Origin: CAJXZP01 sp963974475
GTDB lineage: Bacteria > Bacteroidota > Bacteroidia > Flavobacteriales_G > Salibacteraceae
Assembly: GCA_963974475.1 (NCBI GenBank)
Contig: CAXBCR010000014.1
Span: forward strand, 17,687-81,686
Direction of reading: 5' to 3'
Length of the DNA stretch: 64,000 nt
Shown: positions 55,438 through 63,919 of the stretch, in pieces
Numbering within the stretch: position 1 is the first letter of the stretch
Layout of the letters: each line of letters starts with the position of its first letter
Notes under the pieces: generated by a model
Databases searched by the model: none
The model's input: the letters and a program-made list of their open reading frames with translations, nothing else
Told to the model about the DNA's origin: nothing
Program-made: the position numbers and the translations under genes

Positions 55438-57333
55438 ATGGATAAAAAAGGACTTATAGGAATGCTGCTTATAGCAGGTATCCTAATGGTTTGGCAATAT
55501 ACTAATCAGCCTTCTGCTGAAGAAATTGCCGAAATGCGTGCGCAAGCAAAACAAGATTCTATTGCATTAGTTATGGAGCAACCTGTAGTGGAAAACGCTA
55601 CTGAAGTTGCCCCAATTGAAACGGTGGTAATTCCCGATTCTGCTTCATCTTCTACCTCAGACTCCATTCAAAATGTGGCGTTGCAATCTCGGTATGGGTC
55701 GTTAGCTGCTAGTGCTGTGGGTAAAGAAACATTAACCACCGTAACTACTCCAATTATCACCACAACTTTTAGTAATGTAGGTGGTAGAATGGTTTCGGTG
55801 AAACTAAACGATTACCATACGTATGACAGCTCAGCGCTGTATCTATTTACGGAAGATTCAACAATGCTAGACTTTGCTTTTAATTTTGAAAGCCGTCAAT
55901 TAAAAGCATCTGAATTCTACTTTGATGTAAATGTTATTGAACCTAAATCTGAGACTGATTCAACAGTAATTATTTACCGTGCCTATGCCGGAAATGATAG
56001 CCGCTATATTGAGCAACGTTATACTTTCTTTCCAGATGAGTATATGTCTCGTTATGCCATCAACTTTGTTGGAATGAACGATGTGGTGGCCGAAAACAAC
56101 AATAGCATTTTGTTGAATTGGCACATGAAACCATTGAGTAAAGAAAAAGGGTTAAAGCTAGAGCAGCAAAAAACCACACTATTTTTCCGTACTAATGACG
56201 GTGATGTAGATTATGTATCGGAAGGAAGAGATGGCGAAGAAATTTTGGAATTACCGGGTCAATGGATATCCTTTAAACAACAATTCTTTTCTGTTGCTTT
56301 GATTTCAGATAATAAGTTCAAGGCAAACACCACCGTTTTAACCGGCAAAACACTTAAGTCCAAGGATTACGTTGTGGATTTAAATGCACAAATTGATGCC
56401 GAATTAAACAATGGCGGAATTGCGATGGATATGTACTTAGGTCCAAACGGATACTCCATGTTGAAAGAATATGGCGTACACCTTGACAAGCAAATTGACT
56501 TGGGTTGGGGAATATTTGGATGGGTGAGTCGCTTTCTTGTGATTCCGGTATTTAATGTACTGGATGGTACTGGACTTTCATACGGAATCATCATTTTGAT
56601 TCTTACGGTATTCATTAAATTATTGCTTTCGCCTATTACATACAAAACGTATTTGAGTAGTGCTAAAATGAAGGTTCTTAAACCCGAAATTGAGGAAATC
56701 AATAGCAAGTTTAAGGAAGATGATAAAATGAAAAAGCAGCAAGCCACCATGGACTTGTACAAACAAACAGGTGTAAACCCTATGGCGGGTTGTATACCCA
56801 TGCTGATTCAAATGCCAATTTTGTATGCCATGTTCCGCTTTTTCCCGGCTGCGTTAGAGTTGAGACAAAAAAGCTTTTTATGGGCGGATGATTTATCTGC
56901 TTACGATTCTATTTATGACTTAGGATTCACTATACCAATGTATGGAGATCATGTGAGTGGATTCACTATATTGATGGCCATTTCAATGATTTTCTACACC
57001 AAAAACAACTCTCAAATGAGTATGGGTGGTGGAATGGGCGGTGCCCAGGAGTCTCAAATGAAAATTATGATGTGGATGATGCCTGTTATGATGGCTGTAT
57101 TCTTAAACAGTTTTGCAGCGGGTCTTACCTTGTATTATTTTGCAGCCAACATGGTAACCATGGGGCAACAATTTGTCATCAAGAAATTCTTTATCAATGA
57201 AGATAAAATTCATGCTAAATTGCAAGCAAACAAAACAAAACCGAAGAAAAAAGGAATGTTTGCCAAGCAATTGGATAAAATGAATGAAGCACAAGAAATA
57301 GCGCAAAATCGCAAATCACGTAGACAAAAATAA
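55438..57333 (+). CDS. yidC: Membrane protein insertase YidC
   Basis: 631 residues. First membrane helix at 4-20 (GLIGMLLIAGILMVWQY), a large periplasmic beta-sandwich domain (about 90-350), then the five-helix insertase core (about 360-590) with LSPITYKTYLSSAKMKVLKPEIEEIN and QATMDLYKQTGVNPMAGCIPMLIQMP. A Met/Gly-rich loop (SQMSMGGGMGG) precedes the last helices, and a Lys-rich tail suits ribosome contact. Inserts inner-membrane proteins with or without SecYEG. Follows pyrG by one base. Confidence 0.98.
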   Translation: MDKKGLIGMLLIAGILMVWQYTNQPSAEEIAEMRAQAKQDSIALVMEQPVVENATEVAPIETVVIPDSASSSTSDSIQNVALQSRYGSLAASAVGKETLTTVTTPIITTTFSNVGGRMVSVKLNDYHTYDSSALYLFTEDSTMLDFAFNFESRQLKASEFYFDVNVIEPKSETDSTVIIYRAYAGNDSRYIEQRYTFFPDEYMSRYAINFVGMNDVVAENNNSILLNWHMKPLSKEKGLKLEQQKTTLFFRTNDGDVDYVSEGRDGEEILELPGQWISFKQQFFSVALISDNKFKANTTVLTGKTLKSKDYVVDLNAQIDAELNNGGIAMDMYLGPNGYSMLKEYGVHLDKQIDLGWGIFGWVSRFLVIPVFNVLDGTGLSYGIIILILTVFIKLLLSPITYKTYLSSAKMKVLKPEIEEINSKFKEDDKMKKQQATMDLYKQTGVNPMAGCIPMLIQMPILYAMFRFFPAALELRQKSFLWADDLSAYDSIYDLGFTIPMYGDHVSGFTILMAISMIFYTKNNSQMSMGGGMGGAQESQMKIMMWMMPVMMAVFLNSFAAGLTLYYFAANMVTMGQQFVIKKFFINEDKIHAKLQANKTKPKKKGMFAKQLDKMNEAQEIAQNRKSRRQK

Positions 57334-57337
57334 ATTT

Positions 57338-57835
57338 ATGAAAATTTCCATCACTTCTGTTTGGGCTGTTCTAGTTCTGGTATTATCGGCTTGTTCATTT
57401 CAAAGAAAAGTGGTGGAAGTTAAAACCACCCCTACTCCTCCAACCCTAGAATTAGCCAAAGACCAGGTAGCTATTTCATTTGAGCAAACCGCTTGTTTTG
57501 GTACCTGCCCAGTGCATAAAATGGTTATTTACGGGCAAGGGCACGCTACTTATCACGCAGACCGACACACCAAAAAACAAGGCGATTTTATTGCGGGTTT
57601 AACTCCCGAACAAATGATAGCTATTTTCAAAAAAGCGAACGAATTGTCCTTTTTTGAATTAGAAGATGAGTACACCGGTAACATTACCGATTTACCTACC
57701 ACCGTGATATACCTTAACGATGGCACACGGAAAAAAAAGGTGACTGCGTATTATGACTACCCAGAAAATCTAAAGGAATTCATTAAGTATCTGAGTATCC
57801 TTACACAAGAAACCGAGTGGAATAGCGCGGAGTAA
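57338..57835 (+). CDS. DUF6438 domain lipoprotein
   Basis: 165 residues. Signal peptide with lipobox LSAC (Cys19). Mature part has the DUF6438 hallmarks: ISFEQTACFGTCPVHKMVIYGQGHATY (two cysteines in CFGTCP, likely a disulfide) and DLPTTVIYLNDGTRKKKVTAYYDYPENLKEFI. Function unknown. Four bases after yidC, same transcript. No terminator was recognised after its stop. Confidence 0.85.
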   Translation: MKISITSVWAVLVLVLSACSFQRKVVEVKTTPTPPTLELAKDQVAISFEQTACFGTCPVHKMVIYGQGHATYHADRHTKKQGDFIAGLTPEQMIAIFKKANELSFFELEDEYTGNITDLPTTVIYLNDGTRKKKVTAYYDYPENLKEFIKYLSILTQETEWNSAE

Positions 57836-58051
57836 TTGTTTTTTTACCTAGTTTTTATCAAATTGCATAATGCGTGTTGCTTATTTGCACACACCCATTT
57901 CCTGTTAATTTCAGCCTAAGTCAATTCATGGTTTCTCATTCAAAACCTTATTTCGAACTATAGCCATCCTTACGAAACTTAATGGCTAATGCAGAAAATG
58001 TAGGCTTAGCAATAACCAAAAGGCTAACCTAGTCACCAAGAATCACCCAAT

Positions 58052-61000
58052 CTATTTAATCAAGCTAACACTACCAAAATCGGTGATAATTCTACCATCG
58101 TGCAAACGCAAGGTGTAACTATAGGTGTAAGTTCCGCTCATTAATGGATCTCCGGTATTATTGAATTTCCCATTCCAGCCTTGGGTAATCGAACCCGATT
58201 CAAAAACTATTCCGCCCCATCGGTCGAACACTTGCAGTACAAAATCTTCCGATTTCATTCCAGCTCCTTCAATTTTGAATACATCATTTACCCCATCATT
58301 GTTTGGCGTGAAAGCCGAAGGGAAATAATAGGTTGTTTTAAATGCGACAGGCAAATCGGTATTGGTAGAATCTGTACAGCCATACGAGTTACTCACCACC
58401 AGTTTTATATTGTACCAACCTTCTTTTGGGAAAGAGGTGGTAAACTTATCGTGTTTACTCAAAACGGTGTCATTCGTATACCAAGTCCATGAATCGGCTC
58501 CGATACTATTATCCCAGAAATCTACAAATGGCTGCAAAATATCTGGATGATGTGAATTAAAATCAAAACTCGCTTGCGGTGTAGGTAAGATGGTAAACAT
58601 ACACGGGTATTCTTTGGTGCTCACACACCCCAAATTGGTTTCCAAACTTACTTTGATAGCGTGGCATCCATCCACGGTAAACGACCTTGAAATAGGTTCT
58701 AATGGATTTACCAATTCATAACCATTTCCAAAATTTATGCGGTAATGGAAATTGGGATTTACGGTATCAAACTCAAATACAAACGTGCCCGGGTCGCAAT
58801 TTACGACTGTATCTACCATGGCTTCAAACTCTTCAAAATTTCCAACCTCCACTATCACGCTGGCAATACCGGCAGGAGTTAGGCATTGGTCGGTTACGGT
58901 TACCGAATATTTGGTAGCCTGAGTAGGAACTTCAATATGTACAGGTCCTGAGCCTACTCCATGATCCCATACATAAGAATATTTCCCATCGCCACCTATT
59001 CCTTGGGCGGTTAACAACACCTGGTCGCCCAGACAAACCGTATCTCCGGGTGAAATGTCCACACCCAATTTTGGATATCCACCCACTTGAACAAATACTG
59101 AATCTTCGATGGTATTTGACTTACACTGATCATTAATGGTTACCGAATAATATTGAGAAGTAGTGACACTAGTCGTTACTTTGGAGGTCTTACCTATTCC
59201 TTGTTCCCAAGTGTAGAAATAAATACTATCTCCTCCATGCGCAATAGCCTTTAACTTAACCGTATCATACAAACAGAGGGTATCGGGGCCAAACATATCC
59301 ACCTGTAATGGTGGGCGCACATCAATTTGTATGGTTGCGGTATCGGGCGGGCAATTATTGGTATCCGTAACATAAATAGCATACTGATGATTTACCGTAG
59401 GCGACACATTCACGTTGGCCATATTACCAAATCCACCAGCCCAAGAATAGGTATAAGGAGGAGTACCGCCAGAAGCTATTCCTGACACATCGGTTGTATT
59501 TCCAACACATATCAAGGTGTCGCCCAATCCGGTGACAGATATAGGCAGCGGTTCAGTAACGGTAAAACTTATGGTATCCACACAGCCATGAAAATCAGTA
59601 ACGGTTAGCACATTAATTCCGGCACAAAGTGAACTAGCCGAAAGTGTGGAATCGCCTCCTGACCAAGCGTAGGAATATGGTGCAGTACCAAATTGGACAC
59701 TTGCCGTAGCACTGGCATCACATCGCACAAAGGCACAACTGGTTTGACCAATGGTAGGAACGGCCAATTGCATGGCCCGAATAGTACCTAAATTGAAGGT
59801 CCAATTACTAGCACAGCCATTGCCATCTATAATTTCTACGGAATAAGCCGCTTCTGGTAAACCTGATAGCGAATCTGCTACCGAAACGCTTAGGGTGGTT
59901 TGCAAAATCGTTCCATTACTATCCGACCAAATGTAGGTCCATGGATACGGGATTTGATTTGTATCAGGAAGTATTTTCAACTGCCCATCGGTACCACCTG
60001 CGCACGAAACTTTGGTTTCTGTAAGCAACGGACCCGATGGATTATAACACCCTGGGTCGCATCTATCTCTTACGAAAAAGCAAAAAATACTATCATGTAC
60101 ACAACCAAAACTATCCAATACATTCACAGAATAGCAAAAAGTGGTACTATCAATTTGCGGAACAAGCATCATCGTATCGGCAGTGGCATTCATGCTGGTT
60201 ACCGATGGAGCTGAATTAGCCGGTGCTACCCATACGGAATCAATTCCGGGGGTATACGAAATTTGATTAATCGGGTAAAGGGACGATGCAAAATCAATAC
60301 CCCATGAAAAAATAAATCCGTCATCCTGAGTCAAATTATCCGTCACTGTCAACCGCCATTGCCCATTTAACGGGCATCCCACTAATCTACTCAATGCCTG
60401 AACTGGAGTGTAACTTCCGGCTTGTAATGTGGTGCCATTAAATCCGCCACATGGGTTTGCCACACTTGGACATCCCACACATGTACCGGAATGAGTAACC
60501 ATATCTAACTGACTATTCCCCGTTGGTTTCCATTCATAGTTATAACCTACGCCCGGTACTAAAAGAGAGTTATCACACGCCTCTCCAAGCCATCGTCCTG
60601 CACCTCCGGTATTCCCTTTCAAAATAGCAGTAGTACCATTGGGACATCTTATTTGAATCAATAAATCGCCCAAATAAGAGTGTTCCATATTTACCCAAAT
60701 ACGGTCCAATTGACTCACATTCGTAATATTCAATCCGGTAGCAAATCCGGTAAACACCAAATTCATATTATAACTTATGGCAGGACTGTTACTCGGCTTA
60801 TCTGGCAAAGCGGTATACACACCTAATTGTCGCGGAATTATGTTATTAAAATTGGTAGGAGCTACTTGAATTTTCAAAAAATTTGTATCTCCAAAACATA
60901 TCGTATCATTTACCATTTGCGTCCCTACAAAACTAGGAATGGTACTTACTCTATAGGTTAACGTAATATTCGGATCCATAACACACCCCATGGTATCCAC

Positions 61001-61693
61001 CGCAATTACTCGGATTTCTCCACCCACAATGTGATCTGGCGAAAATTGATACGGATTTCCATTTCCTAAGGTATCCGTGCCTTCCATCCAATAAAAAGTG
61101 GTTGTGCTATCGGCTTGATGGTAGTTTTGATTATTATTGGTGTATACCCCTTTTAGCTGCAATAGGCTTGTATCTTGAAAACAGACATCCAAGAAACCTT
61201 GGGCATTGGTATCGGGCATTAAAGTGTCAATAACCACATCATATTGTTGGCAAGGAATTGTACAAGAAATCGTAGCATCCCAACCCGCAGCAGTACCCGC
61301 AGCATCCGATACAAAAACAAAGGTTAAACAACCCGCACTATTCGTAGCTAACATGGCGTTTATAACCCCGACTAATGGATTGGTTACGTCATACACACCT
61401 AACAAGGGAGCGCTTGTGTTGCTCCCATTATATACGGTGAGCATATCGCCTGCACCTAAGGCAAATGAGGTGAAATCAATGGCCACAATAGATCCTGCAG
61501 ACCCTGGGCAAATGGTTTTAGTAAAGTTCTCACTATTGGCATATCCAGCTCCTGTACCGGTAGGTCCGCCATAGCGCAAACTAGATTCAAAGGTACCCAC
61601 ACAAGTATTAATACTGTCGGTAGCCATCACATTTACCTGCGCATGACTTATGGTTGAAACCAGTATAAAAGCAATTAGAATTATTTTTTTCAT
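58052..61693 (-). CDS. T9SS type B surface protein with CUB-like, P-domain, SprB-like and Ig-like repeats
   Basis: 1213 residues. Signal peptide 1-19 (SHAQ). CUB-like domain about 27-145 (RYGGPTGTGAGYANSENF, ICPGSAGSIVAIDFTSFALG, DMLTVYNGSN). Proprotein-convertase P-domain about 310-470 (LDRIWVNMEHSYLGDLLIQI, NGQWRLTVTDNLTQDDG). SprB-like repeats about 560-712 (VSCAGGTDGQLKILP, TSCAFVRCDASATASV). Three tandem Ig-like repeats about 713-950. PKD-type domain about 1050-1115. Type B gliding-motility C-terminal domain over the last 90 (FPSAFTPNNDGVNDVFKI, LQVFDRWGGIVFES). Predicted to be an exported adhesin-like surface protein; no enzyme domain is seen. ATG overlaps the stop of the small gene upstream by 4 bases (ATGA). 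Confidence 0.88.
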   Translation of the reverse strand: MKKIILIAFILVSTISHAQVNVMATDSINTCVGTFESSLRYGGPTGTGAGYANSENFTKTICPGSAGSIVAIDFTSFALGAGDMLTVYNGSNTSAPLLGVYDVTNPLVGVINAMLATNSAGCLTFVFVSDAAGTAAGWDATISCTIPCQQYDVVIDTLMPDTNAQGFLDVCFQDTSLLQLKGVYTNNNQNYHQADSTTTFYWMEGTDTLGNGNPYQFSPDHIVGGEIRVIAVDTMGCVMDPNITLTYRVSTIPSFVGTQMVNDTICFGDTNFLKIQVAPTNFNNIIPRQLGVYTALPDKPSNSPAISYNMNLVFTGFATGLNITNVSQLDRIWVNMEHSYLGDLLIQIRCPNGTTAILKGNTGGAGRWLGEACDNSLLVPGVGYNYEWKPTGNSQLDMVTHSGTCVGCPSVANPCGGFNGTTLQAGSYTPVQALSRLVGCPLNGQWRLTVTDNLTQDDGFIFSWGIDFASSLYPINQISYTPGIDSVWVAPANSAPSVTSMNATADTMMLVPQIDSTTFCYSVNVLDSFGCVHDSIFCFFVRDRCDPGCYNPSGPLLTETKVSCAGGTDGQLKILPDTNQIPYPWTYIWSDSNGTILQTTLSVSVADSLSGLPEAAYSVEIIDGNGCASNWTFNLGTIRAMQLAVPTIGQTSCAFVRCDASATASVQFGTAPYSYAWSGGDSTLSASSLCAGINVLTVTDFHGCVDTISFTVTEPLPISVTGLGDTLICVGNTTDVSGIASGGTPPYTYSWAGGFGNMANVNVSPTVNHQYAIYVTDTNNCPPDTATIQIDVRPPLQVDMFGPDTLCLYDTVKLKAIAHGGDSIYFYTWEQGIGKTSKVTTSVTTSQYYSVTINDQCKSNTIEDSVFVQVGGYPKLGVDISPGDTVCLGDQVLLTAQGIGGDGKYSYVWDHGVGSGPVHIEVPTQATKYSVTVTDQCLTPAGIASVIVEVGNFEEFEAMVDTVVNCDPGTFVFEFDTVNPNFHYRINFGNGYELVNPLEPISRSFTVDGCHAIKVSLETNLGCVSTKEYPCMFTILPTPQASFDFNSHHPDILQPFVDFWDNSIGADSWTWYTNDTVLSKHDKFTTSFPKEGWYNIKLVVSNSYGCTDSTNTDLPVAFKTTYYFPSAFTPNNDGVNDVFKIEGAGMKSEDFVLQVFDRWGGIVFESGSITQGWNGKFNNTGDPLMSGTYTYSYTLRLHDGRIITDFGSVSLIK

Positions 61694-62142
61694 TGTCTTG
61701 CCTTTACTCTTTTTGTCGTGTTGTAATCATCCAACATATCCTGAGGGGCTCTAAAAATAATTGCCTTACCTGTATTTCCGATTTTGTAGGTGTAATATTC
61801 GTTACTATTCCTTTTTAAGGAAATCAGTAAAATATTTAGATTTTCAATATCTTCAATTTGAACCGACTTTCCGGAAGTGATAAAAACCAATTCTGATATA
61901 TCAGGGCTCCCTTCTAGTTTTTTTTCGGGTATATTTTCAAGGATGTAAAATGCATTTTTAACGTAGAAATTTAGGTAGTCGATGTATTCAGGTTGGTCTT
62001 GGAGTAATTCATCCAGTCTTGTTTGACCATACATCGCAACAATTCGTTGGTCTATTGGTCCCGAAATAGATTGGGCATTTAGTCCTTCATAGCACAGCAC
62101 AGCTAAGGAAACGACTAGAATCCGTAAGTAAATTTTTAACAC
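61690..62142 (-). CDS. Small secreted protein coupled to the T9SS type B gene
   Basis: 150 residues, GTG start at 62142 (no usable ATG near). Signal peptide 1-24 (VVSLAVLCYEGLNAQ). The mature part contains IDYLNFYVKNAFYILENIP and ISELVFITSGKSVQIEDIENLNILLISLKRN, a helix-then-beta pattern; no domain recognised. The stop overlaps the ATG of the 1213-residue surface protein (ATGA), so the two are translated together and probably act together, perhaps in its export or anchoring. Not a PorP/SprF-like protein: too short, no barrel. Confidence 0.75.
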   Translation of the reverse strand: MLKIYLRILVVSLAVLCYEGLNAQSISGPIDQRIVAMYGQTRLDELLQDQPEYIDYLNFYVKNAFYILENIPEKKLEGSPDISELVFITSGKSVQIEDIENLNILLISLKRNSNEYYTYKIGNTGKAIIFRAPQDMLDDYNTTKRVKARQ

Positions 62143-62244
62143 AGCATCTCTTTAAAATGGACGGTAAAAATAGGTGATTTTGAATAGATTTATATAATCT
62201 GTTAAAACATAACATTCATCATTTCTTTGAGTGATCAAAAAGGC

Positions 62245-62252
62245 TACATTTG
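62245..62252 (+). promoter_or_regulatory. -7 promoter box of mdh
   Basis: TACATTTG, about 45 bases before ATG 62303. A TTTG at 62226-62229 is only 15 bases upstream, short of the usual spacing. Confidence 0.5.
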
Positions 62253-62302
62253 ACCCAGCAAAAAATTGCAGATTTTTAAACTACATTAATACATAAATCA
62301 AG

Positions 62303-63235
62303 ATGAAAGTAACCGTTGTAGGTGCCGGAAATGTTGGTGCAACTTGTGCCAATGTATTAGCTCATAACGAAGTGGCTAATGAAATTATTTTATTAGATAT
62401 CAAAGAAGGTGTTGCCGAAGGTAAAGCGCTAGATATTTGGGAAACTTCTCCAATCAACATGTACGATTCTCGTACTATTGGTGTAACTAATGATTACGCA
62501 GCAACTGCAGGATCTGAAGTTGTGGTAATTACATCAGGACTTCCACGTAAACCGGGGATGAGCCGTGATGATTTAATTGCTACTAACGCAGGTATCGTGA
62601 AAATGGTAACTGAGCAAGTAATAAAATATTCTCCAGATGCTAAAATTATTATTGTTTCCAACCCATTGGACGTAATGACCTACCAAGCATTTAAAACTGC
62701 TGGTATTGATTCAAGTAAAGTATTCGGAATGGCTGGTATTTTAGATACTGCACGTTACCGTTCTTTCTTAGCTATGGAATTAAATGTTTCTCCAAAAGAT
62801 ATTCAAGCAGTATTGATGGGTGGACATGGTGACACGATGGTTCCTCTTCCAAGATATACTACTGTAGGTGGAATTCCAGTTACAGAAATGATTGACGAAG
62901 ACAAGCTAGAAGCTATCGTAGACCGCACCAAAAAAGGTGGTGGTGAAATCGTGAAATTATTAGGTACTTCTGCATGGTATGCTCCAGGTGCGGCAGCTGC
63001 TCAAATGGTAGAAGCTATTGTGAAGGATCAAAGACGTGTTTTCCCTGTGTGCGCATGGTTAACTGGAGAGTACGATCAAAACGAAATTTATTTAGGTGTT
63101 CCAGTAATTCTAGGTAAAAACGGAATTGAAAAAATTATCGAATTAGATTTGAATAACGATGAAAAAGCATTGTTGGAAGAATCTTCTGTAGCGGTAAGAG
63201 CAGTAAAAGAAGTTTTAGACGGAATGGATATCTAG
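62303..63235 (+). CDS. mdh: Malate dehydrogenase
   Basis: 310 residues, LDH-like class of MDH. NAD-binding GAGNVGA at 7-13; substrate loop GLPRKPGMSRDDL near 80-92, where the Arg after the proline selects oxaloacetate; VSNPLDVMTY near 117-126; catalytic GHGDTMVP with His near 174. Interconverts malate and oxaloacetate in the TCA cycle. Single gene with promoter and strong terminator. Confidence 0.97.
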   Translation: MKVTVVGAGNVGATCANVLAHNEVANEIILLDIKEGVAEGKALDIWETSPINMYDSRTIGVTNDYAATAGSEVVVITSGLPRKPGMSRDDLIATNAGIVKMVTEQVIKYSPDAKIIIVSNPLDVMTYQAFKTAGIDSSKVFGMAGILDTARYRSFLAMELNVSPKDIQAVLMGGHGDTMVPLPRYTTVGGIPVTEMIDEDKLEAIVDRTKKGGGEIVKLLGTSAWYAPGAAAAQMVEAIVKDQRRVFPVCAWLTGEYDQNEIYLGVPVILGKNGIEKIIELDLNNDEKALLEESSVAVRAVKEVLDGMDI

Positions 63236-63259
63236 TCTAAATTGAATAACATAAAAGAG

Positions 63260-63294
63260 AGTCGTTCTGATAGTTTTCAGAGCGACTTTTTTTT
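63260..63294 (+). terminator. Intrinsic terminator after mdh
   Basis: 11-bp stem (63260-63270 / 63277-63287, one G-U pair), 6-base loop and seven more Ts; 24 bases past the mdh stop. Confidence 0.92.
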
Positions 63295-63400
63295 GTGCCT
63301 TTTTTTTGGGTAATGGCTTTTTAGAAATTTGCTTACCGATGTATATTATATCTGAACCTTAGATTCGCATTTCGAATTATTTTCAGGACGTATATTTTCT

Positions 63401-63507
63401 GAGGCTCCGCGCACTTCGACTCCGCTCAGTGGGCGGAGATGCTAATTTGAAGGTTTCTGTTTCGAATATCGAACAAGGAATGTTGAACAAAGAATGTTGA
63501 AGTGAAA
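63401..63507. repeat. Dispersed repeat, copy 1 (fullest)
   Basis: GC-rich core (CTCCGCGCACTTCGACTCCG at 63405-63424, then CTCAGTG and GGCGGAG), then CTAATTTGAAGG and a tail GAACAAGGAATGTTGAA repeated in part as AGAATGTTGAA. CTCCGC at 63420-63425 can pair with GCGGAG at 63433-63438. Confidence 0.7.
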
Positions 63508-63604
63508 AAGCTTATCAAAAATCATCTAAAACACTCAAAGTATTAGACTACCACAATAACCATTGATTATTGTTTATTGAATATAGAGTGTTGCTTATTT
63601 TGCA

Positions 63605-63686
63605 GAGGCTTCGCTTAGTGGGCGGAGCCATAAACTTGAGTTTTTGGTTTTGAATGTAGAACAAGGAATGTTGAATGATGAAGTAA
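63605..63686. repeat. Dispersed repeat, copy 2 (short core)
   Basis: GAGGCTTCGCTTAGTGGGCGGAG core lacking the CGCACTTCGACTC part, followed by TTGAGTTTTTGGTTTTGAA and GAACAAGGAATGTTGAATGA, the same tail as copy 1. Confidence 0.65.
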
Positions 63687-63798
63687 AAAAAAAGAGTTTG
63701 AAAAACGGAATTTTGATTTTTCTAAGAAAGGTTTAGGTTTATAAAACTTTGCCAAAGTTTATTCAAAGAATCCTGCAACTTTGGAAATAGTTTGGCAA

Positions 63799-63857
63799 AG
63801 GCTCCGCGCACTTCGGCTCCGCTCAGTGTCCGGAGAATCTAATTTGAGTTTTTGGTT
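63799..63857. repeat. Dispersed repeat, copy 3 (core only)
   Basis: Begins AGGCTCCGCGCACTTCGGCT, then CCGCTCAGTGTCCGGAG, TCTAATTTGAGTTTTTGG. Same core as copy 1 with few changes; the GAACAAGGAATG tail is missing. Confidence 0.65.
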
Positions 63858-63874
63858 TTTCCTATTCTGGTCTA

Positions 63875-63919
63875 GTCAAAGCGCGACCATGATTGCTTTT
63901 CGTTTAGTCGCACCTTGAC
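63875..63919 (-). other. Large hairpin, better paired on the minus strand
   Basis: GTCAAAGCGCGAC (63875-63887) faces GTCGCACCTTGAC (63907-63919) across a 19-base loop. On the plus strand two positions are mismatched; on the minus strand both become G-U pairs, giving a continuous 13-bp stem. This suggests selection on a minus-strand RNA. Confidence 0.5.

Noticed and set aside
57836..58051. Terminator for the T9SS type B gene or the yidC operon
   Set aside because: Only a weak GCTAA...TTAGC pairing near 57982-58010 and no good T-run; not claimed.
63401..63857. CRISPR array
   Set aside because: Copies are uneven in length and divergent, with spacings of about 100 to 110 bases that are not spacer-like, and no cas genes.
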